Positions 8,668 through 15,694 of a DNA stretch of 42,255 nt are shown here, piece after piece. The stretch covers positions 1 through 42,255 of the forward strand of contig JACMPP010000066.1 in NCBI GenBank assembly GCA_014377445.1, given 5' to 3'. Numbering within the stretch: position 1 is the first letter of the stretch; each line of letters starts with the position of its first letter. The translations under genes and the position numbers were made by a program. The stretch comes from Oligoflexus sp. (GTDB lineage: Bacteria > Bdellovibrionota_B > Oligoflexia > Oligoflexales > Oligoflexaceae). The notes beneath the pieces were generated by a model. That model had not been told where the DNA came from. It saw nothing but the letters and a program-made list of their open reading frames with translations, and searched no databases.

Positions 8668-8693
8668 AGGATCCCGGCCTGAGCCGGAATCCT
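8668..8693. terminator. Hairpin between convergent oxyR and ahpF
   Basis: AGGAT-C-CCGGC pairs with GCCGG-A-ATCCT around a CTGA loop, leaving one mismatch. It sits between the two stop codons and could serve both genes, but the T-runs on either side are weak. Confidence 0.45.
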
Positions 8694-8727
8694 CATAATC
8701 GGGAGTGGATTTCACTTCAAACGCGCT

Positions 8728-10272
8728 TCAACTTCTCATTCTATCTTCAAAAGCGGTGAGAGCAACTTTCGCGCCTTCACCCATAGCAATCACGATCTGC
8801 TTGTAAGGAACTGTCGTCACGTCACCGGCTGCATAAATGCCGCTCAGGCTGGTGCGGCCTTTGACGTCGACCATGATCTCACCAAATCTATTGACCTCAA
8901 CCAGGTCTTTCACGATTGCGCTGTTGGGCGACAAACCGATTTGCACAAAGATGCCGTCGAGATCGATGTGATGTTCGTCTTCGCTCGCACGGTTCAAATA
9001 CTTCATGCCAATAACCCTATCGCCGTTGCCAACAACGTGACTGGTCTTCGCGCTGGTTACAATCGAAATATTAGGCAAGGACTTGAGCTTTTGAATCAGG
9101 ACTTCATCCGCTTTGAGCGTGTCGAGATACTCGAAAAGCACGACCTCACGGGCGATGCCGGCGAGATCGATAGCGGCCTCAACACCGGAATTGCCTCCCC
9201 CGATGACTGCAACCTTTTTATCCTTGTAATAAGGTCCGTCGCAGTGAGGACAGAAGGCGACACCGCGGCCGATGTATTCCTTTTCGCCCGGAATGCCGAG
9301 CTCGCGCCATTTGGCTCCCGTGGCAACGATCAGAGAATCGCAGCTAAAGAACTCTCCGCTGTCCAGACGAACCAACTTCTTCGCGACCTGGTCTTCAATC
9401 ATGACCACCCGGCGATGCTCAAGGATCTCGACCGGATAGGCTTTCAAATGTTTATAAAGGTTCGAAGCCAACTCAGGACCTTCGGTGTAGATCACACTCA
9501 CAAGGTTCTCAATCCCTTTGGTCTCTTGAACCTGGCCACCGAGTTTTTCAGCCACCAGAAGTGTTTTGATACCTTTGCGCACGCTGTAGATCGCTGCGGA
9601 AGCGCCGGCAGGTCCACCCCCTAGAACGGCGACTCCAAAGTGTCCCAAATCTTTTACTTTTGGCGCCTGAGTCTTATCGACGAATTTTTCTTCGAGGCGT
9701 GTGATGAGTTCGGCAAGGGTCCCACGACCCGAGTGAATCATTTCGTCACCGACCCAAACGCTTGGAACGCCTTGGATACCAAGTTCCTTCAGTTCGTCAG
9801 GTACGTGCCCCCCATCGATCATCGTGTGCTTGATTCCCCCGTGAGCCAGGGCGATTTGATTGAAAGCTTGTACAATCGCCGGGCACTGCTCACAGCTCAG
9901 GGATACATAGGTGCGAACTTCGATCGGGCTGACCCTTTGAATGCGGTCAACGAGACCGCTGTCCGGCAACTTGCCTTTCCTAGCTGCATTTAATACAGCG
10001 AGGATCAGAGAGGTAAATTCATGACCGCCGGGAACGCCTTGAAAGACGATACCGGTCGCTTTCCCATCCCGGTGGATGGCAAAACGGGGTGTAGGTGAAT
10101 GTACGTTCGAGTGCGTGACCTGTAGATCACCACTGGTAGCTGCAACATCGTCCAGCATCCCGACAAGTTCCGCCTGCTTATCGTGGCCGCTGGAATCGAC
10201 AACGAACTCGATCTTATGATTCAAGCTTTGAAAAAGCGTATCAAGTTGTTGTTTGATGGCTGCGTCTAACAT
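8728..10272 (-). CDS. ahpF: Alkyl hydroperoxide reductase subunit F
   Basis: Cytosolic flavoprotein of 514 residues (usual length ~520) that passes electrons from NAD(P)H through FAD to the peroxidase AhpC. The N-terminal domain has tandem thioredoxin-like folds with the CEQC centre (C127, C130), followed by a thioredoxin-reductase-like half. That half shows an FAD-binding GGGPAGASAA motif (~218-227), the second redox centre CPHC (C341, C344), an NAD(P)H-binding VIGGGNSGVEAA motif and the terminal GIYAAGDVTTVPYKQ FAD motif. Both cysteine pairs match those known in Salmonella AhpF. The start is supported by AAGGAG 8 nt upstream. It is the second gene after ahpC (56-bp gap containing a hairpin) and converges on oxyR. 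Confidence 0.97.
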   Translation of the reverse strand: MLDAAIKQQLDTLFQSLNHKIEFVVDSSGHDKQAELVGMLDDVAATSGDLQVTHSNVHSPTPRFAIHRDGKATGIVFQGVPGGHEFTSLILAVLNAARKGKLPDSGLVDRIQRVSPIEVRTYVSLSCEQCPAIVQAFNQIALAHGGIKHTMIDGGHVPDELKELGIQGVPSVWVGDEMIHSGRGTLAELITRLEEKFVDKTQAPKVKDLGHFGVAVLGGGPAGASAAIYSVRKGIKTLLVAEKLGGQVQETKGIENLVSVIYTEGPELASNLYKHLKAYPVEILEHRRVVMIEDQVAKKLVRLDSGEFFSCDSLIVATGAKWRELGIPGEKEYIGRGVAFCPHCDGPYYKDKKVAVIGGGNSGVEAAIDLAGIAREVVLFEYLDTLKADEVLIQKLKSLPNISIVTSAKTSHVVGNGDRVIGMKYLNRASEDEHHIDLDGIFVQIGLSPNSAIVKDLVEVNRFGEIMVDVKGRTSLSGIYAAGDVTTVPYKQIVIAMGEGAKVALTAFEDRMRS

Positions 10273-10301
10273 AAAGAAACTCCTTGGGGATCGATGAGCC
10301 C

Positions 10302-10317
10302 GCGGAGCAGGCTCCGC
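10302..10317 (-). promoter_or_regulatory. Hairpin in the ahpC-ahpF intergenic gap
   Basis: GCGGAGC pairs with GCTCCGC around only two bases (in practice a 6-bp stem with a 4-nt loop), with no T-run after it. It lies between the ahpC stop and the ahpF ribosome binding site. It may stabilise the ahpC message or partly attenuate transcription, giving more AhpC than AhpF; this is inferred from position. Confidence 0.45.
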
Positions 10318-10328
10318 CGGCGACAGAC

Positions 10329-10898
10329 TTAGATTTTACCGACGAGATCCAGACCTGGTTTCAAAGTTGCTTCGCCTGGTTGCCATTTAGCGGGACAGAC
10401 CTCGCCTTTGTGAGTCGCAACGAACTGAGCCGCTTGTATTTTGCGGATCAGTTCAGAGGCATCGCGACCGATACCGTTATCATGAATTTCTGAAATCTTG
10501 ATCTCACCTTCTGGATTGATCAGGAATGTACCGCGGTAGGCCAGGCCTTCTTCTTCGATGTGAACACCGAAAGCGCGGGTGAGAACACCGGTTGGGTCGG
10601 CGAGCATAGGATACTGGATCTTCTTGATCGTCTCCGAGGCATCGTGCCAGGCTTTGTGAACAAAGTGGGTGTCGGTGCTGACCGAATAGATTTCAACAGC
10701 AAGTTTTTTAAATGTTTCGTAGCTGTCTGCCATGTCGCCAAGCTCGGTTGGGCAGACGAAAGTGAAGTCAGCGGGATAGAAGAAGAGAACCGACCATTTA
10801 CCCTTGAGATCGTCCTGAGTCACAGTTTTGAATTCGTTCTTGTGGTAGGCCTGTACTTTAAAATCCTGGATCTTGGTGTTGATGAGAGTCGTCGCCAT
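10329..10898 (-). CDS. ahpC: Alkyl hydroperoxide reductase subunit C (2-Cys peroxiredoxin)
   Basis: A 189-residue typical 2-Cys peroxiredoxin that reduces H2O2 and organic hydroperoxides, recycled by AhpF. The peroxidatic Cys is in [14 protein letters not shown] (C49) and the resolving Cys in GEVCPAKW (C168), close to the C46/C165 of enteric AhpC. An [18 protein letters not shown] segment also matches the AhpC/Prx1 group. I chose the ATG at 10898 ([10 protein letters not shown]), preceded by GGAG with 7-nt spacing, over an upstream TTG four codons earlier. First gene of the ahpCF unit. Its upstream region carries an OxyR-type palindrome, consistent with induction by peroxide. Confidence 0.97.
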   Translation of the reverse strand: MATTLINTKIQDFKVQAYHKNEFKTVTQDDLKGKWSVLFFYPADFTFVCPTELGDMADSYETFKKLAVEIYSVSTDTHFVHKAWHDASETIKKIQYPMLADPTGVLTRAFGVHIEEEGLAYRGTFLINPEGEIKISEIHDNGIGRDASELIRKIQAAQFVATHKGEVCPAKWQPGEATLKPGLDLVGKI

Positions 10899-11039
10899 GT
10901 ATCGCTCCAAATTCGTGTCAAAGTTGATGCTGTGGGCTGGGGTTTCGAGAGCGGATCAAACCTTTGCTCCCCCCTTGCCTTGCTAGATGATAATCGGGAA
11001 TAAGTTGGAATAAATCAAATCTATATTAGTTATATCTTG

Positions 11040-11054
11040 ATAGATAATATCTAT
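11040..11054. promoter_or_regulatory. Putative OxyR binding half-site upstream of ahpC
   Basis: ATAGATAATATCTAT is a perfect 15-bp inverted repeat and matches every fixed base of the OxyR half-site ATAGntnnnanCTAT. It lies about 140 bp upstream of the ahpC start, in an AT-rich 325-bp gap (10899-11223) that otherwise shows no gene. Flanking bases match the expected neighbouring half-site only poorly. The other half of the gap should carry the promoter of the lipoprotein gene at 11224. Confidence 0.65.
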
Positions 11055-11223
11055 AGTTAATAATGCTGTGATTTCAATATTTTATAAAAGAAGTCTTGAA
11101 ATCGACCCCATAAATCCGGCCCCTGCCTGTCAGGAATGGCTATATAAGAAATTCATCAACGTAACTCATATGACATAGATATGTGCGATAATGACTGTAT
11201 CCCCCCTTTCAAAGGATACAGCT

Positions 11224-12168
11224 ATGAAACAGCGGCTTGCCCTGTTTATTGCTCTGATATTCTGTGCCTTCGCTTGTAAGAGCTCGAGGCTTCAGGATCT
11301 GGAGTCAACCCTTGCAGTGAGCGTCGATTTCAATGAGCCGCAGACTTATGCGAAGCTTGCGGACGAGCGCGTCCATGAAAGCTTCCAGGCTTTGCTGAAG
11401 GATGTCGATAACCTGGATTACGATCTACCGCCTTCTCAGATTCATACCCTTGAGAAAAATCTTATCGAATTTGAAGATATGCTGGAGATCTTTGTCCATG
11501 TCCTACCCATGCGGGAAGACGAGGATCCATTTCTGGATCTCTACGCGAGTCTGGAGGAAGGTCGGATTCTTTTGGGTCGGCTTCGTACTTCAGTGCTCGC
11601 TGCATCTAAGAAGGCAGAATCGCAAAAAGGGCTTTTAACCTGGGTGCAAAGCCTGGCAAGCGAACCCGTTCGCAAGCGTTACGAACAATATCTCGCAGCG
11701 CTCAATCGAAGCACCGCGACGCGGCGCACAATCCCTGTCATGGAAAGCTATTGCTGGGGTCGGGTGGACTATATCCCCGAGCTGAAGGCACCGGCCGCTC
11801 AGGAATTGCAAGCCTTCATGAAGGCCTTGCTCAACGCCACGCGCATCGCCTCACAGGAAGCCAAAGAAATCGATGATATTCTATCGCCGGATCAAAGGCA
11901 GGCGTATGAAGCGACCCGCCGAAAGAGCCGATCCATCCTTGCGATCAACAGTTACTTCCCTTTGGTCTTTGGAGACCAGGGACGCCTGCAAAAAGCCTTG
12001 CCAGTGGTCAAAGCTGTTTCCGAGCACTATGAACATCTCCAGGGAATGCTTGACGCTTACGATGCGATCAAGGACAAGAAGTCACCAGACGCCCAAAACC
12101 TCGGCAAAAAGATCGCTCTGGAATGGAGCGCGATCAAGAGCGGGCAAGGGTCGGCTGGAACAATTTAG
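11224..12168 (+). CDS. Putative lipoprotein of unknown function
   Basis: A 314-residue protein starting MKQRLALFIALIFC and then AFACKSS, a signal peptide ending in a Cys that fits a relaxed lipobox (A-F-A-C). The same xAC pattern recurs in other exported proteins of this window. I chose the ATG at 11224 (AAGGAT about 8 nt upstream) over an in-frame ATG at 11191, because it starts exactly at the signal peptide. The mature part is mostly helical, charged, and rich in heptad-like Leu/Glu/Lys stretches, without a domain I recognise. Its stop abuts the end of the decayed methylesterase gene on the opposite strand. It may be periplasmic and membrane-anchored; nothing points to a function. Confidence 0.7.
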   Translation: MKQRLALFIALIFCAFACKSSRLQDLESTLAVSVDFNEPQTYAKLADERVHESFQALLKDVDNLDYDLPPSQIHTLEKNLIEFEDMLEIFVHVLPMREDEDPFLDLYASLEEGRILLGRLRTSVLAASKKAESQKGLLTWVQSLASEPVRKRYEQYLAALNRSTATRRTIPVMESYCWGRVDYIPELKAPAAQELQAFMKALLNATRIASQEAKEIDDILSPDQRQAYEATRRKSRSILAINSYFPLVFGDQGRLQKALPVVKAVSEHYEHLQGMLDAYDAIKDKKSPDAQNLGKKIALEWSAIKSGQGSAGTI

Positions 12169-12425
12169 GCTTCAGCGGCAAACTTTGGCAGCTTCGCTGA
12201 ATCCGGCAGGGATATAGCTTGAAGAATAATCTCAGGCACAACTTCGGTCGATCCCGAATACTGACCTGCTCCCAGTGCAACTGCTTCCGCAGGCATTCCA
12301 TAGACGACAGAGCTCTTTTCATCCTGAAAAGTTCGGTCTTCTGTAAGATAGGGTATTAGGCATATATTTCCGCGATTTTCCGAAGGAAAGTGGAGCCGAT
12401 AATGTCTAGGTCGATGGCAGCGGGA
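12165..12425 (-). pseudogene. Remnant of a CheB-like protein-glutamate methylesterase gene
   Basis: Two pieces of a CheB catalytic domain survive in different frames. The upstream piece (about 12356-12425) reads FPAAIDLDIIGSTFLRKIAE, matching the P.(I/V)D.LF.S..A segment of CheB, and ends at a stop. The downstream piece (12165 to ~12350) reads RTFQDEKSSVVYGMPAEAV and continues to a proper C-terminus with stop at 12165-12167. QDE.SSVVYGMP.EAV is a hallmark of CheB. The intervening catalytic block, around the GMGxDG motif of intact CheB, is missing, so an internal deletion with frame loss has removed activity. It lies in line with the decayed response regulator and the signalling operon upstream, suggesting a lost chemotaxis-like module. 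Confidence 0.75.
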
Positions 12426-12431
12426 AAGTAA

Positions 12432-12533
12432 TCAGCGGAAGTCGTGGAAGCCAAGGAGCGCGGCAAAGATAAATAGGGTATAGACGGCAATCCAGACTGC
12501 GATCCGTTTGCGGCTGGTCAATGGCTTTTTGGA
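12432..12533 (-). pseudogene. Orphan transmembrane-segment fragment within gene debris
   Basis: Between the two chemotaxis remnants, a short open stretch reads KKPLTSRKRIAVWIAVYTLF and continues as one strongly hydrophobic segment before a stop at 12432-12434. It has no start of its own. It joins the response-regulator remnant by a frame change and looks like the C-terminal membrane anchor of a lost gene. A tiny expressed membrane peptide cannot be excluded. Confidence 0.35.
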
Positions 12534-12748
12534 AACTTGCCATCCATTTCGGGAATGAGAAAGTCCGAGAGTATCGCAGCGATTTTGGTGTTTCTGAGAA
12601 TGTCAAGTGCCTCGAAACCATCGGTAACGGTCAGTACTGTGGCATCGAGGGCCGAAAGGATTTACACATAATGATTCCAGAGATGACCGTGACTTGAAAT
12701 AACCAAAATAATGGTTTCATCGGTTGCAACCTGCAGGTCACTGTTCAT
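12518..12748 (-). pseudogene. Decayed CheY-like response regulator
   Basis: Read from an ATG at 12748, the frame gives MNSDLQVATDETIILVI, an in-frame TAA (12662-12664), then ILSALDATVLTVTDGFEALD and AAILSDFLIPEMDGKF, before a stop at 12518-12520. That is a receiver domain with its phospho-acceptor Asp (LSDFLIPEMDG) still in place. A nonsense codon interrupts it about 28 codons in, the first acidic pocket has been lost (ILVISS in place of ILVVDD), and the last third is missing. Its ATG overlaps the stop of the receiver/TPR gene as ATGA, so it was once the translationally coupled next gene of that operon. It is unlikely to give a working protein. Confidence 0.8.
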
Positions 12749-14913
12749 GGAGTCTCATCTTTTCTAATTGCCGTTCGCTTCGAAAATCGCAGAGTGTGTT
12801 CCAGCATTTTAGTGCTCTGAGGCATATGCTCAATGCAATGATAGATCATAAAACAGCAGCGTTCCCCCGGGCGGCTCAACATCGCATTGGCCACGGCCTG
12901 GTTGCGACTGAACTTTGCTTCGCGCTCAACCGCCTCGCCGCTCGACGATCCGCTTCCATCGCTGGTGCTTCCGTCCGCTTGAGGGACTGTCGGATCAAGA
13001 GGAGCGGGGGAGCCCGTCTGCATTTTGAATTGCAGCGGGGTTCCCTTCGCATCCGAGTACTTTATCTTTTTCAGAATCCCGGCTGCTTTGCTTTGAACCT
13101 TGGATTCAACAGTCGCAAGCTGAGCGAGAAGCTCTTTAGCGGAATTGAAATCATTGTTGCGAAGATAGGCCAATGACAGGTTAAACTGAACTGTGCAAAT
13201 GAGATCCCGGCGTTCATCTGGAATGGAAAGCATGGTTTTTTTGTACTGGTTAATCCCATCCTCCACCTTTCCACATCGCGCCATCGCGACGGCTAGATTA
13301 TTCATATAGGACACGACGTTTTCAGCGTCTTTTAATTGTCCCATTATCGACTTCGCCGATCCATCACCCGAGTTGATGGCAATCTTGGCTCTTGTTTCTT
13401 TAAGCTTTTCGCTGTCGGGATCGAGTTCACTCACCATCGCCAGAGAGCTTTCCGACTTCTCGTTTTGACCAAGGTCGGATTGAATTTCGGCGATCTGACA
13501 AAGCCTTGTCAAGTTCTGTGGAGCTAATTCTTGAGCTTTTTCAAAACATCTCAAGGCAGTCACGATATCGCGGAGCTGCATCATGATTTTACCGAGGAGA
13601 TTCAGGACGAAAATGGAATCGCCTGAGTTCTTTAGCGAACCGAACGCCTGTTCGCGGGCTCTTTCGAAATCACCTTGATAGTAGGACATTTCTGCCTCAA
13701 GGAGCAATTTCGCGCCGACGGAGATGCCCGGACTCGCGAGGTAGCGCTGAAGAAGGCCTTGGGCCTCTTCAAGATTGCGCTCTTCTAAAAATTGGCGGAA
13801 CTTCCGTTCCAATGCTTTTTTATCGGTTGGACTTCGCTCCTGTTGGACCGTCCAAATGATATTCTTAATGATTTCCGTTCGCGATGTCGGCTTGGTCATG
13901 ACACAGGCCACACCCATTTCCTTGACGAATTGGGCATCGTTTTGATCGATCAAACTCGTGTAGAGAATAAACGGTGCGGATTGCCCACCTTCATCCTTGG
14001 CTTTTTGCAGGAAGAGTGGCCCCGTAATTTGCGGGATCTTCCACTCCTGGATTATAAGATCATTATCCGCGTTCGCTTTTAGATATTCAAGGGCGCTACG
14101 GCCATCACTAAAGACTTCGATCCGCTCCACACCCATTTCATGCAAAGCCGATGACAAGTCTTTTTGAATCGCGCTATCGCTTTCCACGATGACCGCTGAT
14201 TTTAAATTGAGGATATTGATCGAGGAGCTGGCGGTGCTGGGATTGACGTTAGGCAAATGCGTCGTAAATATTTGTTTGATCTGTTTATCAAAGCTCGGAT
14301 CCAGCTTTTGCACCTGGATCAGGATGGATGTCGCATCTTCGATCTTATTCAGCTTGATGAGCGGGAGTGTCAAATTGAGAAGCTGCTGGAGATTGCCCGG
14401 CTGGCTTTGCATCAACTGCTTCTCGAAGTTCAGGAGCTCAGCGTAGTTTCCCGCTTCGCTTAAGGCGCGACGAAGATAGGACGCGGAAAGAGGTAACGAT
14501 TTCCACTGCAGGGCTTCGAAATCACCCATAAGATTATCAAATTCAGATTTGAGTTTGTCTTTGGTGAAGGGTTTGAGGTGGTAGCTCAGGAGACCGAGCT
14601 CAAAAGCGGCCGGCAAAAGGACCTTTTCGCCCTCTTCGATGAAGGCTGAGACACGGACGGATTCCAATGCAGGCGTTCGACTGATCATATGGAGCAGTTG
14701 AAAGAGGTTGACCTCCTGATCCGCGTGGATAGAACTGAGGACCCAGGCCACCGCTTCGTTTTCGAGAACGGCTACCGCTTCCTTGATACTGGGAACCGCC
14801 TGGACATCGGTAAAACCTTTGTCCCGGAGAAGTTCGGTAATGAGAGTTCGCGTCGCTCCGTTGGATTCAACCGCGACTACCTTTTTCTTCTGATCACGAA
14901 AGTTGATGCCCAC
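12745..14913 (-). CDS. Double pseudo-receiver / TPR protein
   Basis: 722 residues in the order receiver-like (~10-128), helical/TPR (~140-215), receiver-like (~236-355), TPR array (~365-620), low-complexity Ser/Gly tail. Both receivers keep the conserved Lys (K114 in LKPF, K341 in TKP). Neither has the phospho-acceptor Asp: the first has S60/S61 (VLSSIHAD) and the second has E290 (IIQEWKIP). The N-terminal acidic pair is also reduced to VES. Phosphorylation is therefore unlikely, and the second domain could mimic the phosphorylated state. TPRs suggest a scaffold for partner proteins. It follows the Hpt gene by about 60 bp and overlaps the decayed regulator gene by ATGA, so it is part of a minus-strand signalling operon. 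Confidence 0.85.
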   Translation of the reverse strand: MGINFRDQKKKVVAVESNGATRTLITELLRDKGFTDVQAVPSIKEAVAVLENEAVAWVLSSIHADQEVNLFQLLHMISRTPALESVRVSAFIEEGEKVLLPAAFELGLLSYHLKPFTKDKLKSEFDNLMGDFEALQWKSLPLSASYLRRALSEAGNYAELLNFEKQLMQSQPGNLQQLLNLTLPLIKLNKIEDATSILIQVQKLDPSFDKQIKQIFTTHLPNVNPSTASSSINILNLKSAVIVESDSAIQKDLSSALHEMGVERIEVFSDGRSALEYLKANADNDLIIQEWKIPQITGPLFLQKAKDEGGQSAPFILYTSLIDQNDAQFVKEMGVACVMTKPTSRTEIIKNIIWTVQQERSPTDKKALERKFRQFLEERNLEEAQGLLQRYLASPGISVGAKLLLEAEMSYYQGDFERAREQAFGSLKNSGDSIFVLNLLGKIMMQLRDIVTALRCFEKAQELAPQNLTRLCQIAEIQSDLGQNEKSESSLAMVSELDPDSEKLKETRAKIAINSGDGSAKSIMGQLKDAENVVSYMNNLAVAMARCGKVEDGINQYKKTMLSIPDERRDLICTVQFNLSLAYLRNNDFNSAKELLAQLATVESKVQSKAAGILKKIKYSDAKGTPLQFKMQTGSPAPLDPTVPQADGSTSDGSGSSSGEAVEREAKFSRNQAVANAMLSRPGERCCFMIYHCIEHMPQSTKMLEHTLRFSKRTAIRKDETP

Positions 14914-14973
14914 AATATTCCTAATGCCTGTCAGTCGACAACGTTCAGCGATTGTTTGAAATGGTTCAAGCGT

Positions 14974-15396
14974 TCAGCGTTTCCAGTCGTTTTCCAATTC
15001 CTGGATAGCATTGGTGTAGGCCTGAGTGAGAAGGATACAGATCTCATCGGAATCGTACTCCTCCAGAGCCGAAGCATGATCTTCGATTGCTTCGCATAGA
15101 GAGGACAAACGAGAAACACCTATATTTCCTGAAAAACCCTTCAGTTGATGCGAATAGTGCAGAATCGATGCCAGGCCATTCAACCGAATGGCCTCGACCA
15201 GTGAATCGAGAATGCCCGGCGTTTCTTCGACGAAGCTATCAATAACATCGTCGAGAAATGAGACGGAATCTCCTGGTCGTTCCAAACTTCGCAGAACCGA
15301 GAGTATGTCCCCGTCAAGGACAGCGACATCCCGAGCTTTTCTGAAAACATCATCCCTGAGAGCCCTCTTACCCTTATTGACGTTCGGGTCAGCCAT
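14974..15396 (-). CDS. Hpt domain histidine phosphotransfer protein
   Basis: A 140-residue cytosolic protein that is essentially one Hpt four-helix bundle. The phosphorylatable His is H83 in HSHQLKGFSGNIG-type context (HQLKGFSGNIGVSRL), the standard HxLKGxSxxxG motif. An N-terminal stretch of ~45 residues precedes the domain. Such proteins relay phosphoryl groups between the receiver of a hybrid kinase and a final response regulator. It is the first gene of the unit that continues into the pseudo-receiver/TPR protein and lies 298 bp downstream of the hybrid kinase gene on the same strand. The gap holds a palindrome and a long inverted repeat. Pairing with that kinase is inferred from position. 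Confidence 0.9.
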   Translation of the reverse strand: MADPNVNKGKRALRDDVFRKARDVAVLDGDILSVLRSLERPGDSVSFLDDVIDSFVEETPGILDSLVEAIRLNGLASILHYSHQLKGFSGNIGVSRLSSLCEAIEDHASALEEYDSDEICILLTQAYTNAIQELENDWKR

Positions 15397-15553
15397 CGAC
15401 TGTCTCCGACTGAGTTAAAACCGCCCTCTGTGAAGCGGTCGATCGGTCGCTTTCGATAAGCATACGCATAGGCATCTCTGAAAAAGTTGGTATAGGCCTT
15501 ATTACACTAGCAACGATTCAACAAGATTTAGACCCTTTCCAAATCCGCGTATC

Positions 15554-15639
15554 GGAAGAAATCAAAACTTAGAAGCTGATTTTTTCGTAAGTACATGAAT
15601 ATTATTACGTATTCAGATATTTCGGGTTTGATTTCTTCC
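15554..15639. repeat. 13-bp inverted repeat with 60-bp spacer
   Basis: GGAAGAAATCAAA at 15554-15566 is exactly the reverse complement of TTTGATTTCTTCC at 15627-15639. It lies in the AT-rich gap between the kinase stop and the Hpt start. It could form a large stem or be a pair of binding sites for one regulator. Confidence 0.6.
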
Positions 15640-15645
15640 CTATTT

Positions 15646-15662
15646 GTCAGAATGATTCTGAC
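15646..15662. promoter_or_regulatory. 17-bp perfect palindrome upstream of the Hpt gene
   Basis: GTCAGAAT-G-ATTCTGAC is perfectly symmetric around one base. No T-run follows it on the minus strand, so it does not look like a terminator for the kinase gene. The TCAGAATGATTCTGA core has the 7-1-7 symmetry of Fur-family operators but only a partial sequence match, so the regulator is unknown. Located about 250 bp upstream of the Hpt start. Confidence 0.5.
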
Positions 15663-15694
15663 GCATGAATCGGACTCTTTAATGCGACGTCGAA

